Assembly: GCF_015057185.1 (NCBI RefSeq)
Contig: NZ_SVEV01000027.1
Span: forward strand, 1-51,977
Source: Pseudobutyrivibrio sp.
GTDB lineage: Bacteria; Bacillota; Clostridia; Lachnospirales; Lachnospiraceae
Length of the DNA: 51,977 nt
Direction of reading: 5' to 3'
This document shows positions 17,600 to 25,864 of the stretch, piece after piece. The notes under the pieces were generated by a model. That model was not told the origin of the DNA. It ran no database searches and was given only the letters and a program-made list of their open reading frames with translations. The translations under genes and the position numbers were made by a program. The first letter of the stretch is position 1; every line of letters begins with the position of its first letter.

Positions 17600-18067
17600 T
17601 TATTGAGCACAGGCTTTGCCTGCTGCACCTTGCGCAATTGGAATAAATATCATAGCAACTACGAAGCACAAGATGTACATAGGAATTAATGTTCCTAGGA
17701 ATGCAAATAAAAATGCTGGGAAAGGAGCTCCACCAAATACTTGCACATTTACGAAGTTCATAACCAAACCAATGATGATTACGAAAATTAAAACTACTGG
17801 CACATTTCCTAGGATTCTTCCTGGAACGCTCTCTGGGTCTACTTTAAATAACTTAGGAAAATTGATGGCTATAAGAGGTATTGGGAATACTGCATTTACA
17901 ATACATGCAAACACGAATCCCAAGAGTATATTTACCAGCAAAGCTGGTGTAAGTAGCTTATCTGAGTTTCCAGAAAATATCATTCCTCCCACTGACATTG
18001 CTGTTGCAAGCGGAATATTCATTACTAAATTGAACACAACAAAAAATTTTAAACTTGGTTTTTCCAT
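17600..18067 (-). CDS. Small membrane protein, four predicted helices
   Basis: 155 residues, ATG 18067 with site AAAGGAGAG. Four hydrophobic helices (about 10-30, 42-70, 88-112, 118-145), ending in a short tail with one Cys. I do not recognise the family with confidence. It is the last gene of the chalcone isomerase operon, separated from the flavoprotein gene by about 120 nt containing a GC-rich hairpin. A transport accessory or an integral redox partner of the flavoprotein are both possible. Confidence 0.6.
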   Translation of the reverse strand: MEKPSLKFFVVFNLVMNIPLATAMSVGGMIFSGNSDKLLTPALLVNILLGFVFACIVNAVFPIPLIAINFPKLFKVDPESVPGRILGNVPVVLIFVIIIGLVMNFVNVQVFGGAPFPAFLFAFLGTLIPMYILCFVVAMIFIPIAQGAAGKACAQ

Positions 18068-18124
18068 TTTTATTCTCTCCTTTTATATGACAGTTATTAG
18101 CTGTTCTATTACCAGAGAGAATTA

Positions 18125-18146
18125 GGCCCCTAACGGATTAGGGGCC
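18125..18146 (-). terminator. GC-rich hairpin before the last operon gene
   Basis: Stem GGCCCCTAA-CGGA-TTAGGGGCC, 9 bp, perfect. On the minus strand it is followed by TAATTCTCTC, not a strong T-run, so partial termination or mRNA processing is more likely than a full stop. Confidence 0.5.
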
Positions 18147-18188
18147 CAGTTCCCCCGATTTTATTAATTACCCTCAAATGGGTCCCTT

Positions 18189-19133
18189 CTAATTTGCCTT
18201 GCTAGGTGAAGGTGTTGGTGCACATACAGCTGTATAGTGCTCCTTACGAGCCTTGAACTCTGGATCCTTGAAGAGGTTCATAAGGCGTCCCTCGTTCTGG
18301 AAGATATCATCGCCGTGAAGCTTCTTACCAGAAATTGTGTCATGAGCCTTGTGCTCATCTGCTGGATCAAACTTGAACTTAAATGCTCCATCAACAACCT
18401 CAAGTGTACCGTGAAGACCGCAAAGCTCGCACTCACACTCTGTTGTTCCTGGGAAGATGTAGAAGTTGTTACCGTTACAGTGTGGGCAAGCACCTGGTGT
18501 ACCCATCCACTTAGCATTCTCAACATCCTTTGCAGCCTCAACAAGGTTACGTCCGATTTGTCTCATACGCTCTACCTTGTCATCCTGCATGATAACGTCC
18601 TTGCACCATGAGAAGTACTCGTTGTTAATTACTGTCCAAGCTGGGCTCATAGCAAGCATAGCGTGATCTGTCTCAACACGAACTGCCCAGTCAGAACCAC
18701 CGATACCTACAAATGAAATTGCCTTCTTCTTTAAGTACTTAGGATCAAGACCATCCTTGCCCTGCTCCTTAAGCTTTCCATCAAGCATGTGAAGCATTCC
18801 GATATCGTGTCCAGGTCCCATACGGTCACAAAGTACGTGGAATAATCCAGATCCGCCTGACTCATAGATTGGGTCTACAACAAGTACACCGTCAGCTTCA
18901 GCCATCTTATCAAAGAGTGCTGCATAATCATCCTTCTGAGAGCAAACCATTCCCTTACCCATTACAAGGCTTCTTGAGCAAGCTACGCAACCTGTGCAGT
19001 ATTTGATATCCCAATCAAAAACGTGGATAAACTCAATCTCAGCTCCCATTTCTTTTGCTGCCTCAAGGGCAACGCGGCACATAGTATCGTTGTTACCGTT
19101 TCTTGTACCACAAGACAAACCTAAAATTTTCAT
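18189..19133 (-). CDS. Flavodoxin-fold FMN reductase-like flavoprotein with C-terminal zinc/iron knuckles
   Basis: 314 residues, ATG 19133 behind TAGGAGG. The N-terminal half is the FMN-binding fold of the NADPH-dependent FMN reductase/iron-sulfur flavoprotein group (MKILGLSCGTRNGNND phosphate loop; CTGCVACSRS at about 47-56; DPIYESGGSG). Residues 219-244 add a Cys-rich knuckle (CPHC ... CECELC). It is 88 nt after the transporter gene in the chalcone isomerase operon. By context it is a candidate ene-reductase for flavones or chalcones; gut bacterial flavone reductase is, as I remember, a flavodoxin-type enzyme of similar size. Activity is inferred only. Confidence 0.8.
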   Translation of the reverse strand: MKILGLSCGTRNGNNDTMCRVALEAAKEMGAEIEFIHVFDWDIKYCTGCVACSRSLVMGKGMVCSQKDDYAALFDKMAEADGVLVVDPIYESGGSGLFHVLCDRMGPGHDIGMLHMLDGKLKEQGKDGLDPKYLKKKAISFVGIGGSDWAVRVETDHAMLAMSPAWTVINNEYFSWCKDVIMQDDKVERMRQIGRNLVEAAKDVENAKWMGTPGACPHCNGNNFYIFPGTTECECELCGLHGTLEVVDGAFKFKFDPADEHKAHDTISGKKLHGDDIFQNEGRLMNLFKDPEFKARKEHYTAVCAPTPSPSKAN

Positions 19134-19221
19134 AAATTAAAAACCTCCTAAATTTAATTTGTCTTAGTTATTAGATTTCCTTTATTAATAATTGGTTGTT
19201 CCTGAAACAAATGACTTATTA

Positions 19222-20442
19222 CTAATTATTTTTTGCTTCATTTGGTCTCTTAATTAAGAGAGTACAACCAATAGCTAAGGCTATAGCTACAATCATAATT
19301 ACAAATATGGTCATGTATGTACCTTGCTTGTCGTAAATTACACCAGCTGCAGTTCCTCCGAAGGAAGCCAAAAGCAAATTCAGGTTTATGATAGAGAAAT
19401 TGACTGGGTAATTTTTAACCCCATAAAAATCCATAATAAAAGCTGAATTGGTAGGTGTCACACCGCCGTATGACAGTCCAAAGAATATAAATCCTAGTAC
19501 CACAAGTGCCAAGCTGCCAGCATTTAATGCTGCTATGTTAATCAAAACTGAAACCAAATAAAGTCCACAGTTGAGTAACATAGTTTTTTTCTGACCAAGT
19601 CTATCGTAGAGTCCGCCGAAGATTACTCTACCGATTCCATTGAATACTGAAATCAAACCTACGATAGTTGCAATTGTCCCTGCTGCGAGGTTGGGCGATG
19701 TCTCTGTTACAATGCCACTAGCCTGTGCTACCAATGCCAACGCTGCTGCACTAAGTAAAATCGCATATACAAAATATAACCAGAAGGATGCTTTGCTAAT
19801 CATCTGGGCAGTCTTAAAGTCAGCGCCTTTTGCAGCCTTATTTGCTGTTTCTGCTGGAACATATTCTCGTATCTGCTCCTCTGTTGGCTTTTTAATAAAA
19901 AGACCACCAATTAAAATTACTGCACATACGATAACTCCAAGAGCTTTGAACTCCTGTCTCCAGCTAAAGCTGCCTAAAAATCCTGCATAAACTTTTCCGA
20001 TTATGAAGGCTCCGATTCCAAATCCCATAAGTAGGATTCCTGAAATCAAGCCCTTCTTGTCAGGGAACCATTTTGTTACAGAGCCCATAACTGTGTTATA
20101 GGCAAATCCTGCTCCTAGTCCTGCAAGAACACCAAAGCCAAGATATAGCTGTGTGATATTTGTCATTGAGCTAACAATGATAAATCCCACTAAGAAAAGC
20201 ACTGCAGAAATTCCGCAAATCACCCATTCCTTCACTTTTCCTGCTAGTAGGCCAGCTACTAGTCCACCGATGCAGAAGAAGCTCATTGCAAGGGTGAATG
20301 TGAGTGAAAGTGACCCCTTGCTCCAATTTGGATATTCTGCTGCAAATGGACTAGAAAGTACTGACCATGCATATATAAGTCCAGCAAATAGAAGTATTAA
20401 AACACCCCAGATAGCTTGCGCCCATCTATTTGTTTTTTTCAT
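19222..20442 (-). CDS. MFS transporter, oxalate/formate antiporter (OFA) type
   Basis: 406 residues, twelve hydrophobic helices, ATG 20442 after TAGGAGG. The sequence has the OFA pattern (WAQAIWGVLILLFAGLIYAWSV at the first helix; GGLYDRLGQKK loop). OFA carriers exchange small carboxylates, and homologues occur in aromatic-compound clusters. It follows butyrate kinase by 21 nt. In this operon it could import a phenolic or flavonoid, or export the carboxylic acid end product. Confidence 0.85.
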   Translation of the reverse strand: MKKTNRWAQAIWGVLILLFAGLIYAWSVLSSPFAAEYPNWSKGSLSLTFTLAMSFFCIGGLVAGLLAGKVKEWVICGISAVLFLVGFIIVSSMTNITQLYLGFGVLAGLGAGFAYNTVMGSVTKWFPDKKGLISGILLMGFGIGAFIIGKVYAGFLGSFSWRQEFKALGVIVCAVILIGGLFIKKPTEEQIREYVPAETANKAAKGADFKTAQMISKASFWLYFVYAILLSAAALALVAQASGIVTETSPNLAAGTIATIVGLISVFNGIGRVIFGGLYDRLGQKKTMLLNCGLYLVSVLINIAALNAGSLALVVLGFIFFGLSYGGVTPTNSAFIMDFYGVKNYPVNFSIINLNLLLASFGGTAAGVIYDKQGTYMTIFVIMIVAIALAIGCTLLIKRPNEAKNN

Positions 20443-20463
20443 TAAAGCCTCCTATTTCCCGTC

Positions 20464-21531
20464 TTATTCAAAAATTCTGGCTTTTTCTTCGCCGCGGATA
20501 ACACGAAGTGTTCCCTCAGCAAGTGCCTTCATTTCGTTTTCACCTGGGATAATCTCTACAGGTGCGATAAAGCCTGCATGCTTCTTGATTGAATCAACGA
20601 ACATATCAGAGTAAGCAAGTCCTCCTGTAAGTACGATGTAATCAACCTTTCCGTCAACAGATGGTGCGATTCTTGCGATTGTCTTTGCTGTGTTAAGAGC
20701 CATTGCTTCATATAAAAGTGCTGCCTCTTCATTTCCATCAACTACCATCTGCTCAACTTCGCGCATGTCTGCTGTGCCAAAGTAAGAAATCATTCCACCG
20801 CTACGCTGTAGCTTCTTCATCATCTCTTCCTTTGTGTACTCACCGCTGTAGCACATGTCTACGAGAGCATAAGTTGGAAGTCCACCTGCACGCTCTGGAG
20901 CGAATGTTCCAATTTCGTCATTGAAGAAATCAATAATCTGTCCATTAGAGTGAAGGTTTACTGTAATACCGCCGCCTAAGTGTGCAACGATAATGTTTAC
21001 CTTGTTGTAGTCAATGCCCTTGTCCTTGCAAAGCTTTAATGCTGCCGCACGAGTATTAAGGTTGTGACCCTTTGCAGGAACTCTAATGCCCTTGATACCA
21101 GTGATTTTGTTGACCTCAGTCATCTCATCTACTGTGATTGCGTCGTAAATATAAGCCTTTACACCGATTTGCTGAGCAATTGAATACGCAATACCTGCAC
21201 CAAGATTACTTGCGTGCTGGTCTACTGGATGAAACTGTAAAGTCTCAACCATTTTTTCATTAACTTCATAGGCTCCAGTCTTTACTGGAGGAAGTGCTCC
21301 TCCACGTCCTACAACAGCTCCAAGGCTATCAACCTTGTCACCGTGCTTTGTAAGACATGCGAGAATCAAATCCTTTCTCATATCCAGCTGATCGTAGATT
21401 GTAGGATAAGCCTTGAGCTCATCTAAGCTATGTGAAATGCTTTCAATCCACTGCTGCTCCTCGCCCTGATAAATAGCGATTTTTGTAGAAGTAGAACCTG
21501 GGTTAATGACTAATATTTTTTCATTTGCCAT
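20464..21531 (-). CDS. buk: Butyrate kinase
   Basis: 355 residues, the standard length. Converts butyryl phosphate (or branched acyl phosphate) plus ADP to acid plus ATP. ASKHA signature NPGSTSTKIAIYQGE at the N-terminus, HLGGGITV (about 184) and VDYIVLTGGLAYS near residue 300. ATG 21531 lies 11 nt after the stop of the phosphate acyltransferase gene. With the two preceding modules it forms a substrate-level phosphorylation line: 2-oxoacid to acyl-CoA to acyl phosphate to acid. Confidence 0.93.
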   Translation of the reverse strand: MANEKILVINPGSTSTKIAIYQGEEQQWIESISHSLDELKAYPTIYDQLDMRKDLILACLTKHGDKVDSLGAVVGRGGALPPVKTGAYEVNEKMVETLQFHPVDQHASNLGAGIAYSIAQQIGVKAYIYDAITVDEMTEVNKITGIKGIRVPAKGHNLNTRAAALKLCKDKGIDYNKVNIIVAHLGGGITVNLHSNGQIIDFFNDEIGTFAPERAGGLPTYALVDMCYSGEYTKEEMMKKLQRSGGMISYFGTADMREVEQMVVDGNEEAALLYEAMALNTAKTIARIAPSVDGKVDYIVLTGGLAYSDMFVDSIKKHAGFIAPVEIIPGENEMKALAEGTLRVIRGEEKARIFE

Positions 21532-21542
21532 AGGATTCTCCT

Positions 21543-22454
21543 TTATTTAACTGCTGCTGCAGATACAACGATTGAGAGGTACTTCTCCTCTGCTGTAGAG
21601 CTGCGAGATACCATAACGATTGGGCACTTTGCGCCAACGATAAAGCCAGCCATTTTTGCACCGCAGCTGATTGCATACATCTTACCCATGATGTTTCCTG
21701 CATGGATATTTGGTGCAACAAGCACGTCTGGATCACCAGCAATCTTAGACTTAAGTCCCTTGAATTCAGCAAGATCCTTTCTCATAACGCAGTCGTACTG
21801 GATAGGTCCTTCTACGATACAGTTTGTAATCTCGCCTCTTTCGTTCATTGCCTGAAGCTCTGCTGCATCAACAGACTCAGGCATCTTTGGATTAACCTTC
21901 TCAACACAAGCAAGTACACCAACCTTTGGGCAGTCATAACCCATAGCGCAAAGTGTATCTACTGTGTTCTGGATAATATCCTTCTTCTGCATAAGGTCTG
22001 GATATGTAACCATTCCACCGTCAACAGGAAGAATTACCTTGTGATATGTAGGAACCTCGAACATTGTAAAGTGTGACATGAGTCTTCCCTGTCCAAGTCC
22101 GTATTCCTTGTTAACAACTTCCTTGAGGATAATCTTTGTATCTACCTTACCCTTCATAAGGAAATCAGCTTTTCCTGAGCTAACAAGCTTTACTGCCTTT
22201 TCGCAGGCCTGCTGTAAATCCTCAGCTGGTACGTCGATAATGTTTTCCTCAGGAATCTCTTCCTTAAGGTCTGCTAAAATCTCAGTAATTATCTTTTTAT
22301 CGCCAACTAAGATTGGCTCGATGATGCCTTCTCTTCTAGCGTTTACAACTGCCTCAAGAGTATGATCATCATTTGCACAAGCTACAGCCATAATCTTCTT
22401 TGAAGGTGCGCCTTTAACCTTTGCAATCAATTCATCAAAATTGTGAAATACCAT
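21543..22454 (-). CDS. ptb: Phosphate butyryltransferase
   Basis: 303 residues. Exchanges the CoA of butyryl-CoA or branched-chain acyl-CoA for phosphate. Typical Ptb features: N-terminal 'MVFHNFDELI', VACANDDHTLEAV, PILVGDKKII, and C-terminal PIVMVSRSSTAEEKYLSI. ATG 22454 behind GAAAGGA, 18 nt after the oxidoreductase gamma subunit. Context with the 2-oxoacid oxidoreductase favours substrates such as isobutyryl or isovaleryl-CoA, or an aromatic acyl-CoA, besides butyryl-CoA. Confidence 0.92.
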   Translation of the reverse strand: MVFHNFDELIAKVKGAPSKKIMAVACANDDHTLEAVVNARREGIIEPILVGDKKIITEILADLKEEIPEENIIDVPAEDLQQACEKAVKLVSSGKADFLMKGKVDTKIILKEVVNKEYGLGQGRLMSHFTMFEVPTYHKVILPVDGGMVTYPDLMQKKDIIQNTVDTLCAMGYDCPKVGVLACVEKVNPKMPESVDAAELQAMNERGEITNCIVEGPIQYDCVMRKDLAEFKGLKSKIAGDPDVLVAPNIHAGNIMGKMYAISCGAKMAGFIVGAKCPIVMVSRSSTAEEKYLSIVVSAAAVK

Positions 22455-22472
22455 TTGATTTTCCTTTCAAAA

Positions 22473-23036
22473 CTAGTTCTTGCCGTTCTTTACCTTGAAC
22501 TCGCGTCCAATTTCAAGTCCCTTATCAAATGCTGCCTTGTTAAGAGGTAAAAGCTTTGGCTTGCTACCAAGCTTATGCTCTACTGTGCCCCAAACGATTT
22601 CTGGAGCAACAACCTCTGTATATCCAACGTAAACACCAAGCATGATTACGTTAAGAACCTTTGAGTTACCCATCTCAAGAGCAAGCTCTGTTACAGGTGC
22701 CTCAATAAGCTCAATATCATCTCTTTCAATCTTGTCTTTTACGATTGAGCTGTTGATGAAAAGTCTTCCGCCTGGCTTTAATGTACCGATGAATTTATTT
22801 AAAGATGGACCATTCATAACAATAAGGTCATCCATAACATCTCCAAGTGGTGCGCCAATCATTTCATCTGAAATAACTACGTAGCAGTTAGCTGTACCAC
22901 CACGCTGCTCTGCGCCGTATGAAGGGAAGAATGTTACATTCTTATCTGTAGAATCACATGTTGCAGAAGCAAGGAACTTTCCAAGGGTCATAACACCCTG
23001 TCCACCGAAGCCGGCTACACATATATTTGTTTCCAT
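22473..23036 (-). CDS. 2-oxoacid:ferredoxin oxidoreductase, gamma subunit
   Basis: 187 residues. N-terminal GFGGQGVMTLGKFLA and SYGAEQRGGTANC are the family signatures for the gamma subunit, which contacts CoA. Start overlaps the stop of the beta subunit by 1 nt (23036), so the two are translationally coupled. Part of the ferredoxin-alpha-beta-gamma set 22473-25101, matching VOR/KOR-type enzymes rather than the single-chain pyruvate enzyme. Confidence 0.9.
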   Translation of the reverse strand: METNICVAGFGGQGVMTLGKFLASATCDSTDKNVTFFPSYGAEQRGGTANCYVVISDEMIGAPLGDVMDDLIVMNGPSLNKFIGTLKPGGRLFINSSIVKDKIERDDIELIEAPVTELALEMGNSKVLNVIMLGVYVGYTEVVAPEIVWGTVEHKLGSKPKLLPLNKAAFDKGLEIGREFKVKNGKN

Positions 23037-23791
23037 TATTTCTCCTCCATTCCGCGATCTCTGATAACACCAAGTGGGTATTCCTTAAGCATGTTCTCCT
23101 CGAGGAAATCAAGTGCCTTAAGTGAATCAAGTCCCCAGTTTGTTGGGCAGCTTGTTACGATTTCTACAAGAGAGAATCCCTTGCCAGCAAGCTGATACTC
23201 GAATGCCTTTCTGATTGCCTTCTTTGTCTTCATAACATTTGCTGGTGTGTTACAGCTTGTTCTCTCAAGATAGTAAGGTGCTGTAAGCTGGTTAAGTGTC
23301 TCGCAAACATGCATTGGATAACCATGCTCCTCTGCAATACGTCCCTTTGGTGCTGTTGTTGCCTTCATTCCAAAAAGAGTTGTAGGTGCAAGCTGACCAC
23401 CTGTCATACCGTAAATACCATTGTTTACGAAGATAACTGTGAAGTTCTCGCCACGGTTTGCAGCTGACATTGTCTCAGCAAGACCGATTGATGCAAGGTC
23501 ACCATCACCCTGATATGTGAAATAAAGTGTATCTGGATTTGCTCTCTTCATACCTGTTGCAACTGCACAAGCTCTACCATGTGGAGCTGTGATGTTATCG
23601 TATGCCATGTAGTCCATCTGAAGACCACAGCATCCGATACCTAAAACTGCAGCTGTCTTATCAATGATGCCCATCTCGTCAATAACTTCACCGATGAGCT
23701 TCATGATTGAAGAATGCATACATCCTGGACAAAATCCTGAAACCTTGTCCTCCTGAATTGTTTTTGTTCTTCCGTATAATAATTCTGCCAT
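23036..23791 (-). CDS. 2-oxoacid:ferredoxin oxidoreductase, beta (thiamine diphosphate) subunit
   Basis: 251 residues, ATG 23791, one base after the alpha gene. FCPGCMHSSIMKL supplies an Fe-S ligand context; GDGDLASIG with VNNGIYGMTGGQ is the thiamine diphosphate/Mg motif. Decarboxylates the 2-oxoacid and passes electrons to the ferredoxin subunit. Substrate cannot be set from sequence; branched-chain 2-oxoacids, 2-oxoglutarate or arylpyruvates are possible. Confidence 0.92.
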   Translation of the reverse strand: MAELLYGRTKTIQEDKVSGFCPGCMHSSIMKLIGEVIDEMGIIDKTAAVLGIGCCGLQMDYMAYDNITAPHGRACAVATGMKRANPDTLYFTYQGDGDLASIGLAETMSAANRGENFTVIFVNNGIYGMTGGQLAPTTLFGMKATTAPKGRIAEEHGYPMHVCETLNQLTAPYYLERTSCNTPANVMKTKKAIRKAFEYQLAGKGFSLVEIVTSCPTNWGLDSLKALDFLEENMLKEYPLGVIRDRGMEEK

Positions 23792-23792
23792 G

Positions 23793-24881
23793 TTAAGCCT
23801 CCTGTCCTGCTAATTTCATTACAGCCTCAAGCACGGCCTCTCTTGACATTACGTTACCGCCTGAGCATAAGCACTTCTCAACTGGGCAACGACGTCTAAC
23901 TACTGCCTCTACATCTGTTGCATACTGAGCTGGGATTGACATCTCAACATCAAGAATTGCCTTTACCTTGCTATAGTCAAGCTTCTCAAAAGCTTCTGTT
24001 GGGAATGGATTAAGAGTGATTGGACGAATAAGACCAACCTTGATTCCCTGCTTTCTCAAGATATCAACTGAAGACTTAGCGATACGGCCTGAAATACCAT
24101 AAGCTGTAAGAATGATTTCAGCATCCTCTACCATGTATTCCTCAACCATAACGTCATTTTCTTTCCATGACTCATAAAGTGCTGCAGCCTCTTCGTTACA
24201 CTTCTGCATAACTGTTGTCTGCCACTGACCTGGCTGGATCCAAGAGCGGTTAGCATAGTCAAGCTTGTGACCTACACATGCCCACTTCTTCTTTTCTTCT
24301 CTAATCTTTTGAACCTCTTCCTCAGGCATCATCTCTGGAAGCTCAACTGGCTCCATCATTGTTGCGATAACACCGTCTGCAAGAATGTGAACTGGGTTTC
24401 TATCTCTATCAGCAAGCTCGAAAGCCTTAACTGTAAGGTCTACTGCCTCCTGAACTGTTGAAGGTGCAAGTACCATCATCTGGAAACCACCATTACCAGC
24501 TGCCTTTGTTGCCTCAAAATAATCCATCTGTGCTGGCTGGATTGAACCTACTCCAGGGCCCCCTCGTGCAAAGTTTGTATACACAATTGGAATACGAGCT
24601 GATGCACAATATGAGATACCCTCACTCTTAAGTGCGATTCCTGGTGAAGATGAAGATGTCATTGCTCTGACACCAGCAGAAGCTGCACCGTAAACCATAT
24701 TGATGGATGCTACTTCTGACTCGCCCTGTACGAAATTTCCACCAACCTCTGGAAGTCTTCTTGAGAAATACTCTGGGACTTCATTTTGAGGTGTGATAGG
24801 ATAACCTGCAAAAAAACGACAGCCGGCACGAACTGCTGCTTCAGCTACAGCCTCGCTGCCCTTCATAAATGTTCTAGCCAT
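23793..24881 (-). CDS. 2-oxoacid:ferredoxin oxidoreductase, alpha subunit (VorB/KorA type)
   Basis: 362 residues, ATG 24881, 4 nt after the ferredoxin gene. Motifs: AGCRFFAGYPITPQNEVPE, VQGESEVASINMVYGA, TSSSSPGIALKSEG, and NFARGGPGVGSIQP; the C-terminal domain (AEIILTAYGISGRIAKSS) is the usual transketolase C-terminal-like part. Length fits the four-subunit VOR/KOR class. Cytosolic; the complex makes acyl-CoA, CO2 and reduced ferredoxin, which supplies Ptb and Buk downstream. Confidence 0.92.
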   Translation of the reverse strand: MARTFMKGSEAVAEAAVRAGCRFFAGYPITPQNEVPEYFSRRLPEVGGNFVQGESEVASINMVYGAASAGVRAMTSSSSPGIALKSEGISYCASARIPIVYTNFARGGPGVGSIQPAQMDYFEATKAAGNGGFQMMVLAPSTVQEAVDLTVKAFELADRDRNPVHILADGVIATMMEPVELPEMMPEEEVQKIREEKKKWACVGHKLDYANRSWIQPGQWQTTVMQKCNEEAAALYESWKENDVMVEEYMVEDAEIILTAYGISGRIAKSSVDILRKQGIKVGLIRPITLNPFPTEAFEKLDYSKVKAILDVEMSIPAQYATDVEAVVRRRCPVEKCLCSGGNVMSREAVLEAVMKLAGQEA

Positions 24882-24885
24882 TTAT

Positions 24886-25101
24886 CTAATCCTCCTTATA
24901 AATCTCAATTGCCCCATCTGGACAGATACGTCCACAAGTTAGACAACCTACGCAATCTTCTTGTCTTGCAGCTACAACATACTCGTAGCCCTTGGCATTT
25001 ACTTCAGTTCCGATCTCAAGAACATTCTTGGGACAAAACTTGATACAGTAACCACAGCTTTTGCATCGCTGTGCAACTACATTAATGCTAAATTTTGCCA
25101 T
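24886..25101 (-). CDS. 2-oxoacid:ferredoxin oxidoreductase, delta (2x[4Fe-4S] ferredoxin) subunit
   Basis: 71 residues with two classical clusters, CKSCGYCIKFCP and CVGCLTCGRICP. ATG 25101 follows AGGAGG. It is the electron-carrying subunit for the oxidoreductase encoded just after it. Confidence 0.92.
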   Translation of the reverse strand: MAKFSINVVAQRCKSCGYCIKFCPKNVLEIGTEVNAKGYEYVVAARQEDCVGCLTCGRICPDGAIEIYKED

Positions 25102-25137
25102 TATATGACCTCCTTTTACTCTTGTATATCCATAAAC

Positions 25138-25836
25138 TCAATCCCTAAGCCATTCATAGGTCAGGTACAAGTGTATAGGCATAATCTTTTCTACCTTGAA
25201 ATTCTTTTTAACCGACTCAACCAAGCCCTCGTGAACGCAAACCATCTCAATTTCCTTATGGTCTGAGACGATTTTTTCCATATTGCCTGCTCCCTCAACC
25301 ATTTCATCAATAGTTGTTGTGATGCCGGCATTTGGATTATCAATAAAGTGAATATCCTCTAGGCTTAAGTGTGAAACTGTAAGAATTTCTGATAAGAATC
25401 TATCTATATGGTTAATGTCCTGGCAGAATGGTCTGAAATAATTCAAAACATATAAGACACATAAGGATTCCTTTTTTGCTCGAAGCATGAAGCCTCCGAT
25501 TGCTCTGGCACCTATGTCATCTCCGCCAACGTCCATAACCACGATACTTTCTGGATCCGCTAACAGCTCGCTTACACCACCCACTACTGTAGGCGCGTCA
25601 TAAAACTGCTCCTCGTAGTGAATGGCAATATCTGCAAGCTCTTCGCTTTCTAGCAAATCTCTTGATCTAAAAAGCGGTTTTGTCATATCCATGTCAAAGA
25701 GATGTACCTTTTTATCAGATTCCTTGGCTAAGTACTTTGCCAGATTTAGTGAAATTTCACTTTTTCCGCAGCCAGCACCGCCAATCAATATGAAATTTGT
25801 TTTTCCTGCCTTTAAAGCATCATTTATCAACTTCAT
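25138..25836 (-). CDS. P-loop ATPase/GTPase of unknown role
   Basis: 232 residues. Walker A GGAGCGKS (19-26); a second acidic strand VVMDVGGDDIG resembles the Walker B/switch region of SIMIBI-type ATPases (MinD, CooC, CobQ relatives). No membrane segment. It lies between the chalcone isomerase and the ferredoxin subunit in one operon. It may help mature or insert a cofactor or cluster into one of the operon enzymes; this is inference from fold class only. Confidence 0.75.
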   Translation of the reverse strand: MKLINDALKAGKTNFILIGGAGCGKSEISLNLAKYLAKESDKKVHLFDMDMTKPLFRSRDLLESEELADIAIHYEEQFYDAPTVVGGVSELLADPESIVVMDVGGDDIGARAIGGFMLRAKKESLCVLYVLNYFRPFCQDINHIDRFLSEILTVSHLSLEDIHFIDNPNAGITTTIDEMVEGAGNMEKIVSDHKEIEMVCVHEGLVESVKKNFKVEKIMPIHLYLTYEWLRD

Positions 25837-25864
25837 TTCAATTACATCTCCTTGTTATCCACAA

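Noticed and set aside
18125-18146. Full operon terminator before the four-helix membrane protein
   Set aside because: The hairpin is strong but lacks a T-run, and the next gene has no evident promoter, so I kept it as a partial terminator.
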